Source of the DNA: a virus
Length of the DNA stretch: 57,978 nt
Direction: 5' to 3' (one strand)
IMG/VR virus record: IMGVR_UViG_3300046751_001135
Coordinates: 1 to 57,978 of that record
Part shown: in pieces, positions 1 through 8,316 of the stretch
Layout of the letters: each line of letters starts with the position of its first letter
How positions within the stretch are numbered: position 1 is the first letter of the stretch
Translations under genes and position numbers: made by a program
The notes under the pieces: generated by a model
What the model was told of the DNA's origin: nothing
Database searches by the model: none
Seen by the model: the letters and a program-made list of their open reading frames with translations, nothing else

Positions 1-1
1 C

Positions 2-790
2 AATCCAAAAATTGGAAAATTGTATCATTCAAATAATGACCCAAACAAATTTATATTATTAAATGATTCAAATAATACTCCTGTTGACAACCAATCTTTG
101 GTCTTCGCATATACTCATACACTACGTAGAAATTTGCAGGATTTAATTTCACATTTAAAAAGATTTAAAAACCCTTTTGCTTTAGTTTTTCATAATTCTG
201 ATGATCATTTTCACCCTATGCATTTAAATCTTTTCGAGGAAGTTCCTCTAATTCAGCATATTTTTTCGCAAAATTGCTTAGTTTATAATCATGAAAAAGT
301 CACTCATTTACCAATTGGCATTGCCAATTCTCAATGGCGACATGGCGATATTAGCCTTGTACATAAAGAATCTTTAAATAAAAGTTCTAAAGAAAAATTG
401 ATTTATTTTAATTTTTCAACTCGAACCAACAAAAATATACGAAATCATTGTAAGTCTACATTAGAGTCAAAGGGGCTTTCTATGTCATCAAATTTGCCGT
501 ACCCTGCATTCTTGAAAGACTTACATTCTCATCAATTTTGTGCCTGTCCAAGGGGTAGGGGTATAGATACTCACAGGCTTTGGGAGTGCTTTTACTTGAA
601 AGTAGTTCCTATTTGTATGGCTGATGATTTCTATAAACATTTATCGAAATCTTTTCCTATTTATTTAATTAGTGATTGGAAGGATTTAAACTTCGATGAT
701 TTAGATTATTCTAATTTTGATTTTGGAAATAAAAAGCTTTTTTCTTTTAAAAGTCTTAAAAATAAAATTAATTCATTTAAGAAATCATAA
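2..790 (+). CDS. Exostosin-like glycosyltransferase, 5' end outside window
   Basis: The frame is open to the left window edge. The first possible start inside is a TTG at 20 with no ribosome-binding site, so the gene probably begins upstream. The C-terminal half carries a C-x-C-P-x-G-x-G-x-D-T-H-R-x-W-E block followed by KVVPI (residues about 174-198 counted from base 20), the nucleotide-sugar-binding signature of exostosin/GT47-like glycosyltransferases. No membrane segment or signal peptide is seen. A second protein of this type lies at 29520-30212. The likely role is glycosylation of virion or host surface; the substrate is unknown. It converges on the leftward RuvB-like gene with a 6-base overlap of 3' ends. 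Confidence 0.7.
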   Translation, partial: NPKIGKLYHSNNDPNKFILLNDSNNTPVDNQSLVFAYTHTLRRNLQDLISHLKRFKNPFALVFHNSDDHFHPMHLNLFEEVPLIQHIFSQNCLVYNHEKVTHLPIGIANSQWRHGDISLVHKESLNKSSKEKLIYFNFSTRTNKNIRNHCKSTLESKGLSMSSNLPYPAFLKDLHSHQFCACPRGRGIDTHRLWECFYLKVVPICMADDFYKHLSKSFPIYLISDWKDLNFDDLDYSNFDFGNKKLFSFKSLKNKINSFKKS

Positions 791-1726
791 ACAATTTAAC
801 TGCTTACAAATATTTATACCTTCTCCTGTTATTTTTCTCTTTCCGTCTATTTCGATCAAACTTTTATGTAGCAAATAAAGCTCATGATCTCTCTGCAAAG
901 CCGTTTTACTCATTCCTATTTTTGCGGCTAATCCTGTTAAAGTCGCTGAACCGCAGGTGTTAAGAGCTTCTAGGATTTGTTTTTCTGTGTGCGATATTCC
1001 AAGGGGAAGTATGCCTACTTGATCACATAGATCTTCAAAGTGTTTTGAGTCAAATAAAGAGATGTCTTTTGCTCCGCAGTATAAATCTATTTCTTTAGCT
1101 CTTTTTACAGCGCTACGAGCATTACCTCTAATTGTTGTAGCAACTTTTTTAATACAATCATCTGAAAAGCAAATATGAGGCAAGCAGAGTTTTACAATGT
1201 CAGCTAAATCCTCTTGACTATATTTCTCAAAATCTACTGAAGTTAATCTATCTTTTAATGGTGGAAAAATCTTATCAGTTTCTGTTGTTGCAAATATAAA
1301 TGTTTGTTGTTTAAAATTAAACTCAAATGTCATCTCATTCCACTCAAAATGTTTCCTAGCATTTTTTTCTGTATTAAATATTGTTAGGAAAGCCATTGTC
1401 AAGTCCAAAGGTAAAGCGTGACATTCATCAAATAATATTGTTATTTCATTATCCGCTATAAGGGGTAGAAAAATTTGCTCAAAGAATTGCTCATTGTTTT
1501 TTATTGTGGAGCAATTTAATTCTAAAAATGATCTCCTATCCCCATCTCGATTATAAAGATTTTTAGCGAAAGATTTCGCAAATTCAGTTTTACCTAAACC
1601 TTTTGCTCCCGACATGAGCAAAAAAGGAGCTTGAGAAGTCTTATTAAAGGCGTCTAAATAAAAAGATAATTTCTTTTTTACTGCTTGTTGTCCAACTAAA
1701 TGAGAGAAATAATTATTCATTTTCAA
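785..1726 (-). CDS. RuvB-like AAA+ ATPase
   Basis: The 313-residue protein resembles RuvB, the Holliday-junction branch-migration motor, along its length. It has an N-terminal LVGQ block, Walker A G-x4-GKT (residues about 40-48), Walker B ILFDE, a sensor segment with ATTE, an RGNARSA sensor-2 segment and a C-terminal winged helix. It is slightly shorter than bacterial RuvB (about 335-345). It probably acts in recombination-dependent replication or repair of the phage genome. Its start overlaps the 3' end of the upstream AT-hook gene by 14 bases, so the two form a leftward operon. Two in-frame ATGs two codons apart are possible starts. No RuvA or RuvC was found in the window, so it may act alone or with host partners. 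Confidence 0.8.
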   Translation of the reverse strand: MKMNNYFSHLVGQQAVKKKLSFYLDAFNKTSQAPFLLMSGAKGLGKTEFAKSFAKNLYNRDGDRRSFLELNCSTIKNNEQFFEQIFLPLIADNEITILFDECHALPLDLTMAFLTIFNTEKNARKHFEWNEMTFEFNFKQQTFIFATTETDKIFPPLKDRLTSVDFEKYSQEDLADIVKLCLPHICFSDDCIKKVATTIRGNARSAVKRAKEIDLYCGAKDISLFDSKHFEDLCDQVGILPLGISHTEKQILEALNTCGSATLTGLAAKIGMSKTALQRDHELYLLHKSLIEIDGKRKITGEGINICKQLNCL

Positions 1727-1958
1727 AATGGGTTAAGGTGTATTCTATTTTGGATTCTAATTGAGGTGTATCATAATCTTTCATTGAACTGTCGTCAACA
1801 AAAAAATCGCTTGATTCCTCATTTGTATTTTCGCCCATAAGAGCTTGAAGCCATTTTTTTGAGACGGGTATTTTTGCCTTCCTCCCGACCCAATCAGCTA
1901 ATTCTTCGTAAGTAATTTCAGTGTACGGACTATATCCTTTTGGTCTACCTCTTTTCAT
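1713..1958 (-). CDS. Small AT-hook-like protein
   Basis: 81 residues. The N-terminus reads KRGRPKG, an AT-hook-type minor-groove-binding motif, followed by a helical segment (TYEELADWVGRK) and an acidic tail. DNA binding is inferred from the motif only. It is the first gene of the leftward operon with the RuvB-like ATPase and could act as its DNA adaptor. The start is fixed by a TTGACT/TAAGAT promoter 9 bases upstream. Confidence 0.65.
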   Translation of the reverse strand: MKRGRPKGYSPYTEITYEELADWVGRKAKIPVSKKWLQALMGENTNEESSDFFVDDSSMKDYDTPQLESKIEYTLTHFENE

Positions 1959-1967
1959 AATGCCTTA

Positions 1968-1995
1968 ATCTTACAAATCTTTTTTTGAAAGTCAA
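1968..1995 (-). promoter_or_regulatory. Leftward promoter of AT-hook/ruvB-like operon
   Basis: On the minus strand TTGACT (1990-1995), 16 bp, TAAGAT (1968-1973), with ATG 9 bases further. It lies just upstream of, and diverges from, the UV endonuclease promoter. Confidence 0.6.
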
Positions 1996-2009
1996 ATCTT
2001 TTTTTATTA

Positions 2010-2039
2010 TTGACGTTTTTTAATTTTATGTCATATTAT
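2010..2039 (+). promoter_or_regulatory. Promoter of UV endonuclease gene
   Basis: TTGACG (2010-2015) and TATTAT (2034-2039), 18 bp apart, with ATG only 5 bases after the -10 box. A leaderless transcript is expected. Confidence 0.6.
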
Positions 2040-2044
2040 ATACT

Positions 2045-3049
2045 ATGACTGATCAAATACTAGGCTTAACTTGCATTAGCGAAGAATTAAAAGATAAAGA
2101 TAAAAAAAAGTATTCTTTTAGAACAATGACTAGAAAAAGATTTAGCGATCTTTCCTTACAAAATGGCAGAGATCAAGCTATCAAAGATTTGTCTAGCAGA
2201 ATTCTTCACAATGCTCGCGTCACTCGTTACATTATTCGTCATTGCATTAACAATGGTATTTTACATTATCGTCTTAGTTCTGCTCTTTTTCCGCTCATTA
2301 CAGATGATAATACAGATGTCAACTATGAAGATTTGCCCGATAGAGTTTCAATAAAAGAAGAATTAAAATTCGCAGGTAAAATTGCCAAAAAATTCAATCT
2401 TACAATTGGTTCTCACCCCGACCAATTCAATGTTCTTGCTTCTACCAATAGAGATGCGGTAGCTAGAACCATTAAAGAATTAAATTTTCAAGCGAGTGTT
2501 CTTGATATGTTAGGTCTTCCGCAAGATCATACTGCGCCAATGAACATTCATATCAATTACACCCCAAAAATGGATGAAAGCTTAGAAATAGTTGCGACTA
2601 GATTTTTTCGCAATCTTTCTATGTGCGATAAAGGTGTTTACAAGCGTCTTACTATCGAGAATGAAGACAAAGGTTTTTTTAATGTGGATAATTGCATTAA
2701 ATTAAGCGAGTATTTGTTTGAAACATTTGGTGCAAATATCCCTGTCTGCTATGATAATCTTCATGATTTTTGCAATCCATCAGAAGATCACAATGTCGCA
2801 TTTCAAGCAGAACGTTGTGCCTACACGTGGGTTAATCAAGGAGATGGTGATAACAATTTTATTGCTCCTGTGTTTCATTGGTCTGAGGGGACTCCACAAA
2901 AACCTCGCGCCCATGCCGATTATTTTGCCCTTGGTAACACTCCGCCTATTATAGCGATAGAGCCAAGCAAACAAGTTAAATGGGAGTGTGAAGTTAAGCA
3001 GAAAGATAAAGCTATTAGACTTCTTAAACAAAATTTCCAAAAAGCTTGA
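2045..3049 (+). CDS. uvsE: UV damage endonuclease (UVDE family)
   Basis: 334 residues, a typical family length. UVDE enzymes are TIM-barrel metal-dependent endonucleases that nick DNA 5' of UV photoproducts and other lesions. Seen here are the N-terminal LGLTCISE strand, the RYRLSS-type segment (HYRLSSALFP), the SHPDQF metal-site motif near residue 120, the NIHINY motif and the IENEDKG and CYDNLHD segments expected for metal ligands along the barrel. The start is set by the leaderless promoter 5 bases upstream. The TGA stop is embedded in the -35 box of the next promoter. It gives the phage photoproduct repair, which suits a sunlit habitat. Confidence 0.9.
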   Translation: MTDQILGLTCISEELKDKDKKKYSFRTMTRKRFSDLSLQNGRDQAIKDLSSRILHNARVTRYIIRHCINNGILHYRLSSALFPLITDDNTDVNYEDLPDRVSIKEELKFAGKIAKKFNLTIGSHPDQFNVLASTNRDAVARTIKELNFQASVLDMLGLPQDHTAPMNIHINYTPKMDESLEIVATRFFRNLSMCDKGVYKRLTIENEDKGFFNVDNCIKLSEYLFETFGANIPVCYDNLHDFCNPSEDHNVAFQAERCAYTWVNQGDGDNNFIAPVFHWSEGTPQKPRAHADYFALGNTPPIIAIEPSKQVKWECEVKQKDKAIRLLKQNFQKA

Positions 3050-3074
3050 CATCTCCTTTCTTTTCTTTTAGTTT
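3046..3074 (+). promoter_or_regulatory. Leaderless promoter overlapping the uvsE stop
   Basis: TTGACA (3046-3051), 17 bp, TAGTTT (3069-3074), ATG 7 bases later. The TGA stop of uvsE is the core of the -35 box. Confidence 0.7.
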
Positions 3075-3081
3075 GGTTATT

Positions 3082-3561
3082 ATGAAAATTATAAAAATAC
3101 TTATTTCGTTACTTTTTTTAAATTTGGCTCATGGACATCATAAATCAACTTATGATCGAAAAGGGGGTAAAGATTTTGGAACGCCCTTTGGGGTCGAGAT
3201 GCATGAGATTTTAGATGTGCGTATTGATAGTGAGTTTCCAAAGCTTCATGAAAAACTTTACTCATTAAAATTAGATTTTAGAAAGAAAAATAAAACAAAT
3301 GCTTTTTCTGAAAAAGAAGAGAGGTATATTATTAACTACCTTGATTGGCATCTTCCTAAAGACCACGTCTTAAAAAAGGCTTTGCATAAAGGTCTTGCTC
3401 CTTGCAGAAATTGTGGGTCACGAGTAACCCCACATAGTTTTGGAGCAAAAGCTAATAAAGCAAAATCTTTTATGGTTGGTATATATAGACATAGCCCCTT
3501 TTGCAGTTTTTCTATTGAAAAGAAACTTAAAAAAGATTTAAATGCAAATGAAAAAAAATAA
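3082..3561 (+). CDS. Exported protein, function unknown
   Basis: 159 residues from ATG 3082, the start chosen because it follows the -10 box by 7 bases and begins a clean signal peptide (MKIIKILISLLFLNLAHG). The mature part is basic, with a CRNC pair and a later C-x-F, and is rich in His near the N-terminus. It resembles no family I recognise. The 3' end overlaps the next gene. Confidence 0.65.
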   Translation: MKIIKILISLLFLNLAHGHHKSTYDRKGGKDFGTPFGVEMHEILDVRIDSEFPKLHEKLYSLKLDFRKKNKTNAFSEKEERYIINYLDWHLPKDHVLKKALHKGLAPCRNCGSRVTPHSFGAKANKAKSFMVGIYRHSPFCSFSIEKKLKKDLNANEKK

Positions 3562-4099
3562 TAGCAAATTAGAAATAGGAGATTATATAAAAGAAAAATC
3601 TTTAAAATTAAAGAGGCGAGTAGGTCAAATTGTATCTATTCTTGATGATGTTAAAAAAAATCCAACACTAGAATGTATTTTAGTTAACTCTAAAACTTTA
3701 TTGCCTATTGAAAGTTTTTATGGAGAATATAAAACATTTAAAATAAAAAGAGACAACACTAAATATTATGTGCCTCGCCATAAATTGTTTGAAAAAAAAT
3801 CTTTTGAAATTGGAAGTTACATTTATTATAAAGGGAAAACTCGTTATAAATATGGAAGAATAATTTGTTATCTCAATCAAGAAGAAGGCTTGTATCCAAA
3901 ATCTTATGATCTTCATAAGCATAATGGAAAAGACTTACTAGAATGCGTTGAGATTAATCCAAATAATTTAAAAAGAATACTAGATGAAGAAAACCATCCT
4001 CGTATTTTTATTGCCGACCCTTCTAAAGCTAAAATAGTCCTTCCTTTAGATAAAGATGAGCATGGCAATTCAATAATACCAAGAAAACTTGATGTATGA
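3542..4099 (+). CDS. Hypothetical basic protein
   Basis: 185 residues, Lys-rich, with two similar stretches (DYIKEKSLKLKRRVGQIVSI and SYIYYKGKTRYKYGRIICYL) that look like duplicated small beta-barrel (KOW/SH3-like) units. That is a weak resemblance. An alternative ATG is two codons in (3548). It overlaps the preceding exported protein gene by 20 bases and the following micro-ORF by ATGA. Confidence 0.55.
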   Translation: MQMKKNNSKLEIGDYIKEKSLKLKRRVGQIVSILDDVKKNPTLECILVNSKTLLPIESFYGEYKTFKIKRDNTKYYVPRHKLFEKKSFEIGSYIYYKGKTRYKYGRIICYLNQEEGLYPKSYDLHKHNGKDLLECVEINPNNLKRILDEENHPRIFIADPSKAKIVLPLDKDEHGNSIIPRKLDV

Positions 4100-4173
4100 T
4101 TAATTATTTAATAAATATTTTATTAATTTTAGCGATTGTAGCATTTAGTTGTTTATTAATGCTTGACTCATGA
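4096..4173 (+). CDS. Micro membrane peptide (25 aa)
   Basis: ATGA overlap with the previous stop. The peptide is almost entirely hydrophobic (INYLINILLILAIVAFSCLL) and ends at the TGA of CATGAC. It is one of several such single-helix peptides here. The next promoter's -35 box lies in its last codons. Confidence 0.4.
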   Translation: MINYLINILLILAIVAFSCLLMLDS

Positions 4174-4191
4174 CATTTTTTGTGCAATATT
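4163..4191 (+). promoter_or_regulatory. Leaderless promoter of helicase gene
   Basis: TTGACT (4163-4168), 17 bp, AATATT (4186-4191), then 6 bases to ATG 4198. This spacing selects ATG 4198 over the upstream GTG at 4180. Confidence 0.6.
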
Positions 4192-4197
4192 CATGAC

Positions 4198-7002
4198 ATG
4201 ACAAAAAAACAAAAGGTCAGAAAAGTCCCTAAATACCGCTTGCGTAAACTTAGTTTTGGGGAAGATAAAAAAAAGTATTTCCCACGACCATATCAACGAA
4301 AAGCGTTGAATGAAATTATGCATGGCTTCATGGTTAATAAAGTTGATCGAGGTCAAGCGATTCTACCTTGTGGTGCAGGAAAAACAGCTATAGCTCTTTG
4401 GGCAATCGAAGCTCTCCAATCAAAGTCTACACTAATGCTTTGCCCTAGTTTGTTTTTGGTTAATCAAATTTATAAATTCTTTGCTAAAAATTTGCCTAAA
4501 AACATTCAAGTTTTATGTGTTTGTTCCTCAAAGGATGATTTAGGCAATGGTATTGACCAATGGAATCCTAAAGAATTTATTGATGATTTAAATCCTACAA
4601 CAGACCCAAAAGAAATAGCTAATTTCATAAAGTCTCCAAAGCAAGGTATGGAAAAAAGAAGAGGTAAATCGGGCTATATGTCTCGTCATCAAAAATTTAT
4701 TATTATTTCCACTTACCAAAGTTCGCCTCGTATAACAGAATCGTTTAGTTATTTAGGTAAAAACTTTCAATTTAATTTAGCTATTTGCGATGAGGCACAT
4801 AGAACCGCAGGAAAAATAGACAAGCAATCAACTGACATCCATTTTGACGCTAAAATTAGATGTCAACGCAGATTATATATGACTGCAACTCCAAAAATGA
4901 GTCGATTATATGATGAGGATTTTGCTTCCATGAATGACCCTGCAATTTATGGTGAAGAATTAACCTATATGTCTTTCAATCAAGGCATTGATAGCGGTTT
5001 TCTTTCTGATTTTCAAGTGCAAATTTGTGGTCACAAGAAAGCGGATGGTTTGTTAGGAGATCAAGACGAGCAAAATGCTAAGATTAAAATTGCGGAACGC
5101 TTTATTTACGAAAGTGGGTGTTCTCATGTTCTTGTTTTTTGTCAAAGCATTGAGAGAGCTAAATTTTTCTCAGATAATATTAATTTAGAGGGTTATGAAA
5201 TCTTTCATATAAATGGAAATTTACCCAATAAAAGTGATATTTTGAAGCGATTTGAAGATGCTCCAAAGGCAATTATCACTAACGCTAGATGTTTGACTGA
5301 GGGCGTCGATGTTCCAGGTATTGATTGTGTGATTTATAATGACCCCAAGCAATCAGTCGTTGATATTGTTCAAGGTATTGGTAGAGCATTGAGAGGTGGA
5401 GAAAAGGTTAGTCAAATAATGCTCCCCTTATTGCAATCTGATAATCAATTGGTAGATGAGCTTGTTGACGAAAAAAATTATAAGTCAGTTATGAATGTCA
5501 TTAGTGCAATAATGAGTCATGACGAAAGAATTGTGGAGAATATTAATCAGTATGTTTTTATGAATAATGTTGGTGCTCTTGATGGAGTTCGTGAAACGAT
5601 TTTGTTTCAAAATTTGCCTCAATTTCTCCAAGATGGTTTAATTAAGCTTACCCTTGATAGAGCGAGTAGTATTATGCCTTTTCATTTAGCCAAAGAATAT
5701 GTTGCTCCTTTAAATATTAAAAGTCTTAAAGAATGGCACGATTACTATGACGAAAATTACCCCAAAGGTTTACCTAAACATATAGAGCAACCAAAGTCCG
5801 AAACTCATCCTTGGCATAAAGATTGGAAAGGGTCGGCAGATTTCTTTGGTTATATTAGTCAAAGACAAGATTGGTTAAATTTTGAAGAGCTTTGTAAACT
5901 TGTCCGTAGTTTAGGTTTTGAAAGCATGATTGATTATCATAAATGGTGGGATGGTGATATGCCTCATTTGCCCCCAAGACCAATTAATATACCTAAGCAT
6001 CCCAATGGGGTATATGACGATTGGAAAAGTTCGGCTCATTTTTTAGGTAAAGCCGAAGGGGATTTTGTGTCCATAGAATTTGCGAAAAAATTTGTTGCAA
6101 CTTTAAATTTTCAAAGTATTGAGGGATATAAAGCTTGGTGGCAAGAAAATGCACTTTCTTTAGATTTTAATTTACCTAAAAATCCTCAAATAGCTTATTT
6201 AAATAAGGGGTGGAAAGGTTGGAATGATTTCTTAAGCAAGAAAGCTATTGTCTATTTATCCTACTCGGAATGTCAAAATTATTTAATAAATATTGGCATT
6301 ACTAGCAGTTCCCAATTTACAAAATGGAAAAAAGGTGAACTTAAAGGTTTTCCTGTGAAGCCTGATAATGTACCCAACTTTCCTCATTCTACATATAAAA
6401 AAGAATGGCAAGGTTGGAATGTTTTTCTTAAAACGGAAAGTCATTTGCGAGAAATAATGAGTATGGAAGAGGCGATGAAGATAGTTCAACCTTTAAATTT
6501 TACAAGTAATAAGCAATTCTCGCAATGGGTGAGAGGTAAAATGCCAGATTTACTTGTTCCTCCACATGATTTTCCAAAATCTCCCGAAAGTGTTTACAAA
6601 AGACAAGGGTGTTGGCAAAATTGGGGTCATTTCTTGGGTTATACCAATAGACTCCAAGAATGGCTTCCTTTTTCAGTTGCCGTTAAAAAAGTCAGAGCAA
6701 TGAAAATTAAATCTCATAAGGAATACAAAAGTATAGAATTACCTCTTGGCGTCCCTAAAAACCCCGATTGTGTTTACAAGAATGAATGGCAAGGATGGAC
6801 TTATTTTTTAGGAAATGAAAAATTTGGTTCTTATGAAGAATGCAAAATTTGGGTTGCTCCATTAAAATGTCCTAGTGCTAATTATTGGAAGCGTACTCTT
6901 GATAAAAGTAATTTCCCTTCTTTTATCCCTAAAGAGCCTCAAAAGGTTTTTGAAAGATTAGGTACTTGGAAAAGTTGGGATGATTTTTTAAGTCTTAAAT
7001 AA
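4198..7002 (+). CDS. SF2 DEAH-type helicase with seven C-terminal repeat units
   Basis: 934 residues. The N-terminal 400 form a superfamily-2 helicase core: Walker A PCGAGKT (about 57-63), DEAH box (about 198-201), TAT motif III (about 229), the EGVDVP segment and motif VI QGIGRALR (about 392-399). From about residue 540 to the end there are seven copies of a 40-70 residue unit ending in a P-x-x-P-x-x-x-Y...W-x-x-W-x-x-FL signature, the type seen as helicase-associated or phage-integrase repeats and likely to bind nucleic acid. It may remodel replication or recombination intermediates, or degrade or block invading DNA. The start is defined by the leaderless promoter. It is monocistronic, followed at once by another promoter. 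Confidence 0.85.
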   Translation: MTKKQKVRKVPKYRLRKLSFGEDKKKYFPRPYQRKALNEIMHGFMVNKVDRGQAILPCGAGKTAIALWAIEALQSKSTLMLCPSLFLVNQIYKFFAKNLPKNIQVLCVCSSKDDLGNGIDQWNPKEFIDDLNPTTDPKEIANFIKSPKQGMEKRRGKSGYMSRHQKFIIISTYQSSPRITESFSYLGKNFQFNLAICDEAHRTAGKIDKQSTDIHFDAKIRCQRRLYMTATPKMSRLYDEDFASMNDPAIYGEELTYMSFNQGIDSGFLSDFQVQICGHKKADGLLGDQDEQNAKIKIAERFIYESGCSHVLVFCQSIERAKFFSDNINLEGYEIFHINGNLPNKSDILKRFEDAPKAIITNARCLTEGVDVPGIDCVIYNDPKQSVVDIVQGIGRALRGGEKVSQIMLPLLQSDNQLVDELVDEKNYKSVMNVISAIMSHDERIVENINQYVFMNNVGALDGVRETILFQNLPQFLQDGLIKLTLDRASSIMPFHLAKEYVAPLNIKSLKEWHDYYDENYPKGLPKHIEQPKSETHPWHKDWKGSADFFGYISQRQDWLNFEELCKLVRSLGFESMIDYHKWWDGDMPHLPPRPINIPKHPNGVYDDWKSSAHFLGKAEGDFVSIEFAKKFVATLNFQSIEGYKAWWQENALSLDFNLPKNPQIAYLNKGWKGWNDFLSKKAIVYLSYSECQNYLINIGITSSSQFTKWKKGELKGFPVKPDNVPNFPHSTYKKEWQGWNVFLKTESHLREIMSMEEAMKIVQPLNFTSNKQFSQWVRGKMPDLLVPPHDFPKSPESVYKRQGCWQNWGHFLGYTNRLQEWLPFSVAVKKVRAMKIKSHKEYKSIELPLGVPKNPDCVYKNEWQGWTYFLGNEKFGSYEECKIWVAPLKCPSANYWKRTLDKSNFPSFIPKEPQKVFERLGTWKSWDDFLSLK

Positions 7003-7005
7003 TGC

Positions 7006-7034
7006 TTGACTCTTGATTAATAATTTATTAAGGT
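7006..7034 (+). promoter_or_regulatory. Leaderless promoter of macrodomain gene
   Basis: TTGACT (7006-7011), 17 bp, TAAGGT (7029-7034), 6 bases to ATG. Confidence 0.65.
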
Positions 7035-7040
7035 GTTGGT

Positions 7041-7520
7041 ATGGTGCAAATAATAGATGGCAATCTTCTTGATTTTCCAAATGGTATTGACTTTATAGCT
7101 CATTCATGTAACACTCATAATGTTATGGGTGCAGGAATCGCTAGGGAAATAAAATATCGCTACCCTAATGCTTACTCTGCCGATTGCCATGCAATGATGA
7201 AAGGCGATAATGTTTTAGGAGATTATAGTTTTGCGGTGACTGATGCTACCCAAAATAAAGGTATTTATAATATGTATACCCAATCGAAGATTGGAGATGA
7301 AAGGTCAGTTAATTACGAAGCATTTTATGTTGCATTAAGTAAAGTGGCGGTTCATATTGAATGGCAATCCAAGCATGAGGGGGCAGAAAAGACTCTTGGT
7401 TTACCTTGGGGTATTTCTTGTGGACTTGCAGGGGGAAGTTGGAATGTAATTTTTTCTATGATAAATGATATTTTGATTGACAGAAAATTTAAAACCTATA
7501 TAGTTAGATACCATGAATAG
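7041..7520 (+). CDS. Macrodomain (ADP-ribose-binding/hydrolysing) protein
   Basis: 159 residues, a single macrodomain. Evidence is the N-terminal IIDGNLLD strand, the ligand-loop sequence HSCNTHNVMGAGIAREI (residues about 21-38) and the second phosphate loop LPWGISCGLAGGSW near residue 130. Related single-domain phage and bacterial macrodomains bind ADP-ribose or remove it from ADP-ribose-1''-phosphate, protein or DNA. In a phage it could reverse ADP-ribosylation by a host defence toxin, or clear NAD-derived signals; which of these is not shown by sequence. It overlaps the next gene by 8 bases. Confidence 0.85.
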   Translation: MVQIIDGNLLDFPNGIDFIAHSCNTHNVMGAGIAREIKYRYPNAYSADCHAMMKGDNVLGDYSFAVTDATQNKGIYNMYTQSKIGDERSVNYEAFYVALSKVAVHIEWQSKHEGAEKTLGLPWGISCGLAGGSWNVIFSMINDILIDRKFKTYIVRYHE

Positions 7521-7749
7521 ATTTGATTTAGAAGATGCAATGAGTGACCTTCACCAAATAGGTGAAGATATAGAAACAATTATATATGCCATTGGGGACT
7601 CCCCTATCAAGCATACTGAAGACCAACTATTAAATATGTTGATCGGCATGAAGCAAATGCACGAAACTCGCTATCAAAAAATGTGGAGCATATTTGAGTC
7701 TTTAATTAAAAATGGAACAATATCAAATAAGGAAACACAAAATGATTGA
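7513..7749 (+). CDS. Hypothetical helical protein
   Basis: 78 residues, acidic N-terminal half, predicted all-helical (DLEDAMSDLHQIGEDIETI). Not recognised. It overlaps both neighbours and is co-transcribed with the macrodomain gene. Confidence 0.6.
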   Translation: MNRFDLEDAMSDLHQIGEDIETIIYAIGDSPIKHTEDQLLNMLIGMKQMHETRYQKMWSIFESLIKNGTISNKETQND

Positions 7750-8125
7750 ACTAGAAAAACCTTGGCAAGCACCCAAAGAAGTTGCTTTAGCAATAATTGA
7801 TCTAGCACTAACTCATATTAAAAAAGTTGAAGCTAATCCCGAAGTCGAAACCGATGGAGATAATTTTGACTATTGGAATAGTTACCAACTAGAAGATGGT
7901 ACTTACATAGATTACAATATTTATTGTGGTGATAATGTTGGAGAATTTAATTGGAATAATGAGTATAAATATACTGATCCTAGCGAATGGTCTTGGGATG
8001 TTGCTTGCTATGCAGTTGATCCACCAACTGAAGATAATCCTTATCATCAAATAGATACAGATAGAACAAATTATTTATTTAATTATAATAAAGATGGAAG
8101 TGGAAAAATTATATTTGAAGATTAA
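7742..8125 (+). CDS. Hypothetical acidic protein
   Basis: 127 residues from ATG 7742, preferred over the upstream ATG 7712 because AAGGA lies 7 bases before it. Rich in Asp, Trp and Tyr; no motif recognised. Last larger gene of the macrodomain operon. Confidence 0.6.
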   Translation: MIELEKPWQAPKEVALAIIDLALTHIKKVEANPEVETDGDNFDYWNSYQLEDGTYIDYNIYCGDNVGEFNWNNEYKYTDPSEWSWDVACYAVDPPTEDNPYHQIDTDRTNYLFNYNKDGSGKIIFED

Positions 8126-8159
8126 TATAATTATATAAAAGTTTTATTAAAATTAAAAA

Positions 8160-8234
8160 ATGGATTCGGAAGGTTGGCTTATATTATTTCTTATAATGAT
8201 TATATCCTTCTTGAGCTTTTTATTATTTTATTTA
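8160..8234 (+). CDS. Micro membrane peptide (24 aa)
   Basis: Short ORF whose product is a single hydrophobic helix (GWLILFLMIISFLSFLLFYL). No clear ribosome-binding site. Called only because similar peptides recur in the window. Confidence 0.3.
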
Positions 8235-8278
8235 TAACTTTTTTTCTTATTAAAGCGGGTATTTAAAAGATATTTTTG

Positions 8279-8306
8279 TTGACGTACTCTATTTTTTCTA
8301 TAATAT
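8279..8306 (+). promoter_or_regulatory. Promoter of 8317 operon
   Basis: TTGACG (8279-8284), 16 bp, TAATAT (8301-8306), ATG 10 bases later. Confidence 0.6.
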
Positions 8307-8316
8307 TTAGTTTGTT

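Noticed and set aside
4180-4197. GTG start for the helicase
   Set aside because: It lies in the promoter spacer and -10 box; ATG 4198 has the standard 6-base distance.
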